DNA from: Planctomycetota bacterium
GTDB taxonomy: Bacteria; Planctomycetota; Planctomycetia; Pirellulales; Lacipirellulaceae
Direction of reading: 5' to 3'
Length of the DNA: 64,000 nucleotides
Assembly: GCA_029259915.1 (NCBI GenBank)
Contig: JAJDED010000038.1
Span: 30,314-94,313, forward strand
Shown here: one piece after another, positions 60,715-64,000 of the stretch
Layout: each line of letters starts with the position of its first letter
How positions within the stretch are numbered: position 1 is the first letter of the stretch
Notes under the pieces: generated by a model
Database searches by the model: none
What the model saw: only the letters and a program-made list of their open reading frames with translations
What the model was told of the DNA's origin: nothing
Made by a program: the position numbers and the translations under genes

Positions 60715-61641
60715 GTGATAGAAGTCCACGATCTCACAAAAAAATACGCGGAACTCTACGCCATCCATAAAATCGAGTTGAAACTCGAGCGGGGCGACGT
60801 GTTCGGCTTCATTGGCCCCAACGGTGCGGGAAAAACCACCACCATGCGAATTCTTGCCACGCTGCTCAATCCCACCTGGGGCGAAGCGTACGTCGGCGGG
60901 TATTCGATTTACACCAAGCCAAAAGAAATTCGACGAATCATCGGCTACATGCCCGACTTTTTCGGTGTGTACGATAACATGAAGGTGATCGAATACCTCG
61001 AATTCTTCGCCGCCGCGTATCGTATCAAGGGCCCGCAACGAAGAAAAATTTGCGAGGAAGTTCTCGAACTAGTCGACCTGGGATACAAACGCGACGAACT
61101 CGTGACCAGCTTGTCGCGTGGCATGACCCAACGACTCGGACTCGCCCGCGTACTGTTGCACGATCCCCAAGTGCTACTGCTCGATGAACCCGCCAGCGGC
61201 CTCGACCCACGCGCGCGCATCGAAATCCGCGGGCTGCTCAAAGAGCTGCGCAACATGGGCAAAACCATCATGGTCTCCAGCCACATCCTTCCGGAGCTGG
61301 CCGACATCTGTAACAAAATTGGCATCATCGAGCGGGGCGAGCTCATCGTCAACGCCAACGTCGACGAAGTGATGCGCCAGGTACGCCAGCAAACCGTTTT
61401 GCAAATCAATGTCGCCGGCGATCAAGAGGCAGCCGCCCGACTGCTCGAAGAACACGAAATCTGCGAGCAGGTGGAAATGGGCGAAGATGGCTTGCGAGTC
61501 ACTCTCGTCGCCGGGGACCACGATCCCAGTGTGCTGGCAAAATTGCTGGTAGAAAACGGCCACGCACTCACGCGACTCAACGAGGAAGAAATCAACCTCG
61601 AAACCGCCTTCATGACGCTCACCAAGGGGATCACGTCCTAA
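60715..61641 (+). CDS. ABC transporter ATP-binding protein
   Basis: The 308-residue ATPase has Walker A GPNGAGKTTT, the Q-loop, an ABC signature SRGMTQRL (a variant of LSGGQ), Walker B VLLLDEP and the D-loop SGLDPR. The C-terminal 85 residues form an extra domain, as in export or gliding-motility type ABC ATPases (CcmA family). No permease gene is in the window after it, which is unusual for the family; the partner may be the membrane protein at 58398-60635 or lie elsewhere. The start is GTG 60715. A repeat hairpin and tRNA-Glu follow. Confidence 0.9.
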   Translation: MIEVHDLTKKYAELYAIHKIELKLERGDVFGFIGPNGAGKTTTMRILATLLNPTWGEAYVGGYSIYTKPKEIRRIIGYMPDFFGVYDNMKVIEYLEFFAAAYRIKGPQRRKICEEVLELVDLGYKRDELVTSLSRGMTQRLGLARVLLHDPQVLLLDEPASGLDPRARIEIRGLLKELRNMGKTIMVSSHILPELADICNKIGIIERGELIVNANVDEVMRQVRQQTVLQINVAGDQEAAARLLEEHEICEQVEMGEDGLRVTLVAGDHDPSVLAKLLVENGHALTRLNEEEINLETAFMTLTKGITS

Positions 61642-61783
61642 AATGCAGAATGCGGATTTGGGATTGCGGAATAAAAAGGGGCTGTCGTTTCGCAATCGAG
61701 GTATTGCTCTGCTTGACAATCAGCCCGTAAACCACAAAACTAGCTATCCCGCTAGCTTCCGCATTCCGAAATCTGCATTCCAC
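61641..61783. repeat. Intergenic hairpin with short-period repeat arms (R16)
   Basis: Left arm 61641-61673 (ATGCAGA/ATGCGGATT/TGCGGAAT-type units) pairs with right arm 61758-61783 (TTCCGCATTCCG/AAATCTGCATTC). It lies between the ABC gene and the tRNA gene. Confidence 0.65.
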
Positions 61784-61786
61784 CAT

Positions 61787-61859
61787 GCCCCGTTCGTCTA
61801 GTGGCCCAGGACACCGCCCTCTCACGGCGGAGACAGGGGTTCGACTCCCCTACGGGGTA
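61787..61859 (+). tRNA. tRNA-Glu (anticodon CTC)
   Basis: A 73-nt cloverleaf: acceptor GCCCCGT/ACGGGGT, a D-arm with GTGGCCCAGG, and anticodon stem CCGCC/GGCGG around CTCTCAC (anticodon CTC at the usual position, reading GAG). The T-arm AGGGG/CCCCT has TTCGACT. The first pair would be G-U instead of the usual G-C, and CCA is not encoded. The 3' half is the overlap and presumed attachment site of the integrated element that follows. Confidence 0.92.
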
Positions 61860-63150
61860 CTATGAACACTTGTTCAGTATCGCATGAGATCGCACAAGAT
61901 TGCACTTTAGCCCGGTTTATCTGGGCTTTTTTTGTGGTTTGTGGTTCTGTGCAATCCGGTGCGAGCGAGGGCTGCGCCGGTTTTTGCGCCCCCTTTTTGT
62001 CAGATAGTGCGCCGGATTCTGCGCCGCCTTGGTTGGTAGGTATACAAACCGCCTTGGAGAAGTGTGCATCGGTCACCTGAAGGTAGTGCTTGGCGGCAAT
62101 AATTGCCGAGTTGCCGATCCAAGCACACACCACATGCAGAGGGTAGTCTTCCGTCAGTTCGGTTTCTCGGCTGGCGCGCAAGTTGTGGAACAACCGCTCC
62201 CAAGGCTTTACTCCTGCCCGTCGCAATATCCGCTGAAATTGGGTGCGCAGGTTTTGGTTGTTACCCCGATAATGATTGATGACATACAGACTCCCCTGCT
62301 CTGCTTGGTCAAAAGCTTCTTCTAACATAGGTCTCAATTCCGAGAAGAGTGGAATCGACCGATACTCGCCGCCTGGAAGATGTTCGGTCTTGGGACTCGG
62401 CACACTGATCCTTTGGTTCTCCCAATCAATATCTCCCCAACGTAGCGCCAAGTGCTCGCTTGGACAGCGTAAGCCACCGTACCGGCTTAGCGCGATGATC
62501 AATCTCCACTCGTTATCGGGACATGCCTCCAAAACCTTCTCGACCACTTCCCGGGTCACGAAGTGGCTACGGGAAGTGTTTACTTGAGCAGGTGCGGTTA
62601 CTTCGGTAAACGGATTTGCGGAGATTAGCTTCCGACGAACAGCTACCCGAAAGAATTGCCTGGCCCGTTTCACTTCGCGGCCAACTGTAGCAGGAGAAAG
62701 CCCGTCCTTCATCATTTTTTCAGGCCACTGATCGGCATCACCGCAGCCGATCGAGTCGATCGCGCGGTCCTCGCCAAAGTAGCTTACCAACCGTCGAATA
62801 GTTTGATCATAGTTGCGTAGCGTATTCGGTTTGAGGTTCGCCCGGCTGTCTCGTATTCCCTCGATAAAGTCCCGAAGCGTCGGGCTGACAATGCGCTCAC
62901 GAGGCTCAACAAGGTCGACAGCGGCCATTTTGTTGACGAGGGCATTATCAATTGCCGCCAGCCAGCGACTCGTCTCATCACTCGGGGAACCGCCAGACAG
63001 TTTCGCCGCAACCAAGTCCTCAACGCGCAGCTTCACCGTTTCCGCCTGCCGCTTGGAGATTTTGCCGAGACGAATCGTCTTGCGAATTCCATCGGAGCCG
63101 GCAAACAAAATCCGCCGTCTTCCGTTGGGATCATTTGCCAGGGATGCCAT
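61822..63150 (-). CDS. Site-specific tyrosine integrase of a tRNA-Glu-associated element
   Basis: The 442-residue tyrosine recombinase has an N-terminal SAM-like core-binding domain (about 85-180) and a catalytic domain (about 190-370). The latter contains Arg in RYGGLR, HNLR (H-x-x-R), and a late HYLQ with the nucleophilic Tyr. It should integrate and excise the element by recombining attachment sites. It reads from right to left into the tRNA gene; its last residues (PRRGVEPLSPP) are antisense to the tRNA 3' half and its TGA stop is antisense to the anticodon loop (61822-61824). It starts 2 nt after the HTH gene, and GAGG precedes the ATG. Confidence 0.93.
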   Translation of the reverse strand: MASLANDPNGRRRILFAGSDGIRKTIRLGKISKRQAETVKLRVEDLVAAKLSGGSPSDETSRWLAAIDNALVNKMAAVDLVEPRERIVSPTLRDFIEGIRDSRANLKPNTLRNYDQTIRRLVSYFGEDRAIDSIGCGDADQWPEKMMKDGLSPATVGREVKRARQFFRVAVRRKLISANPFTEVTAPAQVNTSRSHFVTREVVEKVLEACPDNEWRLIIALSRYGGLRCPSEHLALRWGDIDWENQRISVPSPKTEHLPGGEYRSIPLFSELRPMLEEAFDQAEQGSLYVINHYRGNNQNLRTQFQRILRRAGVKPWERLFHNLRASRETELTEDYPLHVVCAWIGNSAIIAAKHYLQVTDAHFSKAVCIPTNQGGAESGALSDKKGAQKPAQPSLAPDCTEPQTTKKAQINRAKVQSCAISCDTEQVFIVPRRGVEPLSPP

Positions 63151-63152
63151 TG

Positions 63153-63377
63153 CTATTTTCCTCTTCTTTTTTTCTTACGGACGACAACTTCAAGGTTTAA
63201 CAGTTCGCCAATTAGGTTAATCGCCTCATCGGACAGCCCCCGCTCGCCGTGGACAAAACGACTCAGCGAGGCTTTATCGATTCCCGTCAGTTGACTGATT
63301 CTGTAACGACTCATCTCGGAATCGATAACCGCTTGGCGAATCTGGTCGATCAGTGTTGTACGGGAACGTCTGGGCAT
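63153..63377 (-). CDS. XRE-type helix-turn-helix regulator of the integrated element
   Basis: The protein is about 74 residues. A DNA-binding HTH (about 25-55; MSRYRISQLTGIDKASLSRFVHGERGL) matches XRE/Cro repressors or an excisionase-like regulator. A basic C-terminus (VVVRKKKRRGK) follows. Its stop lies 2 nt before the integrase start, so the two form an operon. The ATG at 63377 is preferred because a promoter-like pair (TTGACC/TACAAT) would start transcription within a few bases of it; ATG 63386 or TTG 63404 would make longer versions. Confidence 0.8.
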   Translation of the reverse strand: MPRRSRTTLIDQIRQAVIDSEMSRYRISQLTGIDKASLSRFVHGERGLSDEAINLIGELLNLEVVVRKKKRRGK

Positions 63378-63384
63378 GCGTACC

Positions 63385-63412
63385 ATTGTATCGGAGGTTG
63401 TCAATTGGTCAA
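63385..63412 (-). promoter_or_regulatory. Candidate promoter for the HTH-integrase operon, possibly leaderless
   Basis: On the minus strand TTGACC (63407-63412) and TACAAT (63385-63390) are separated by 16 nt. The expected start point falls at or next to the ATG at 63377, which would give a leaderless or nearly leaderless mRNA. Confidence 0.5.
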
Positions 63413-63706
63413 CTACCGGTTTCTTCGTTGTGTAAAATGCATAGGGCCACGCGTGCGAGGGGTTGTCCCTTGCGCCATGCCCCCTCTCATGGGGGGATTA
63501 GTCGGTTAATCGTCTTTCCTATGTGGAGTCACTACCGATTTCCGTTGCAATCGACTGCCATCTGCTTCGCTTGTGAGCATCCCACTGCTCGCCTTTCATA
63601 ACGGGATGATCTTTGCCACGCGTAAAGGCGAGTAATCTCTTGCATGTGCCGTGTGTGGGAAGCCCAAGAAACTAACCCCGCGCCGGAAACGATTGGTGAG
63701 GCCAAA
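63413..63706. other. Element gap without a gene
   Basis: Nothing with coding features is seen. A hairpin-like dyad, CCCCCT-catg-GGGGGG-like, lies near 63481-63497. Confidence 0.45.
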
Positions 63707-63910
63707 TTAGTACTCTCGCATCGGTGACCTCCAATTTAATTGATTGTAAATCGCTTCCCGCAGCTCGCTGCTGATCCCTTCGCCGCAGTTCACAAGCCAA
63801 TGCAGGTAGTCGCCAGGAACTTGCGAGAGTGGTTTGCCCATATGTTTTCCGAATGGTAGGGAGATATTGCAAGAACCTGTGGATGAGAATATTTGAGAAT
63901 CAGGCGGCAT
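63707..63910 (-). CDS. DUF3820-like small protein
   Basis: This 67-residue protein has the pattern LPFGKHMGKPLSQVPGDYLHWLV followed by SELREAIYNQL, which matches the DUF3820 family of small nucleic-acid-processing-associated proteins often found in phages and islands. The ATG at 63910 overlaps the end of the preceding minus-strand frame by 11 nt (stop at 63900-63902), so translation is probably coupled to it. The function is not known. Confidence 0.7.
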   Translation of the reverse strand: MPPDSQIFSSTGSCNISLPFGKHMGKPLSQVPGDYLHWLVNCGEGISSELREAIYNQLNWRSPMREY

Positions 63911-64000
63911 CCTTGGTTGTTTTTATTCCGTCGATGAATTGGATTCCTTGAATAACGTCGGGCAATAGGGAAGAACCATTCAGCACGCGCCACTTTTTCT
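63900..64000 (-). CDS. C-terminal fragment of an upstream element gene (possible transposase end)
   Basis: The last 33 codons of a minus-strand frame enter from the window edge and end at 63900. The encoded end (VLNGSSLLPDVIQGIQFIDGI, then KTTKDAA) resembles the C-terminus of IS256/Mutator-type transposases, but only weakly. It overlaps the DUF3820 gene by 11 nt. It could equally be another island gene; identity is open. Confidence 0.35.
   Translation of the reverse strand, partial: KKWRVLNGSSLLPDVIQGIQFIDGIKTTKDAA

Larger units (their letters stand above)
61822..64000. mobile_element. Integrated element at tRNA-Glu, left end (continues beyond the window)
   Basis: The integrase gene abuts and overlaps the tRNA 3' half. 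It is followed by an HTH regulator, a gap without genes and a DUF3820-type gene coupled to a partial gene. This is the typical arrangement of a tRNA-targeted genomic island or prophage remnant. The far end and the second attachment site lie outside the window, so the element's size is unknown. Confidence 0.75.

Noticed and set aside
8722..61783. Short-period repeats considered as CRISPR arrays
   Set aside because: Units are 7-9 nt, imperfect, in two to four copies and arranged as inverted arms; no spacers or cas genes.
63391..63404. TTGACA at about 63399-63404 (minus strand) as a -35 box for the HTH gene
   Set aside because: The distance to TACAAT is only about 8 nt, too short; the TTGACC at 63407-63412 has proper spacing.

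Overview
The window looks like chromosomal DNA of a planctomycete, most likely of the order Pirellulales. Supporting signs are several exported proteins that end in a dockerin-like calcium motif followed by a PEP-CTERM sorting tail, a terpene-cyclase gene set that includes a fused DUF116/polyprenyl synthase, large lineage-specific membrane-anchored proteins, short operons, and LPS-type genes (kdsA, waaF) in an otherwise unusual gene order. The assignment is inferred from gene content; no rRNA gene is present to confirm it. Gene density is high and most functions are housekeeping. Many intergenic gaps carry hairpin repeats.

Layout. 1-375: start of purF on the minus strand, cut by the window edge. 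642-10433: S9 peptidase, ComEC, a fatty-acid desaturase and two membrane-anchored proteins with secretin-N-like segments. 10567-22053: glutamate dehydrogenase, PlsC-like acyltransferase, a vWA protein, kdsA coupled to a transglutaminase-like lipoprotein, an SBF-like transporter, waaF and a POT peptide transporter. 22139-26319: trhO and a feoA-feoA-feoB-(FeoB-associated) iron uptake operon behind a Fur-box-like dyad. 26359-35995: a surface/exported block of four PEP-CTERM proteins. Inside it lies a two-gene unit made of a SyrB2-like Fe(II)/2OG enzyme with an HxA metal motif (the halogenase signature) and a short-chain dehydrogenase. 36127-37194: amidase. 37222-44444: a terpenoid cluster consisting of a divergent radical SAM gene and then a squalene-hopene-cyclase-like protein, a DUF116-polyprenyl synthase fusion, a UbiC-like chorismate-lyase-fold protein and a flavin halogenase-like enzyme.

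44844-61641: DUF3311 protein plus sodium:solute symporter, glycosyltransferase, a FixL/FixJ-like two-component pair, ribosomal protein bS18, a hotdog thioesterase, a second prenyltransferase-repeat protein, divergent apgM and pgi (glycolysis), a UPF0173 hydrolase, a Rieske protein, a MazG-like hydrolase translationally coupled to a large membrane protein, and an ABC ATPase. 61787-64000: tRNA-Glu(CTC) followed by an integrated element. Its tyrosine integrase reads antisense into the tRNA and stops inside the anticodon loop, and it is followed by a small HTH regulator and accessory genes that run off the window.

The two most noteworthy themes are (1) the two unrelated halogenase-type enzymes in two candidate biosynthetic loci about 14 kb apart, and (2) roughly a dozen intergenic hairpins whose arms are degenerate 7-9-nt repeats. 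The hairpin arms differ from place to place, but the architecture is the same each time. All functional statements rest on motif reading and remembered family knowledge; no database search was run.
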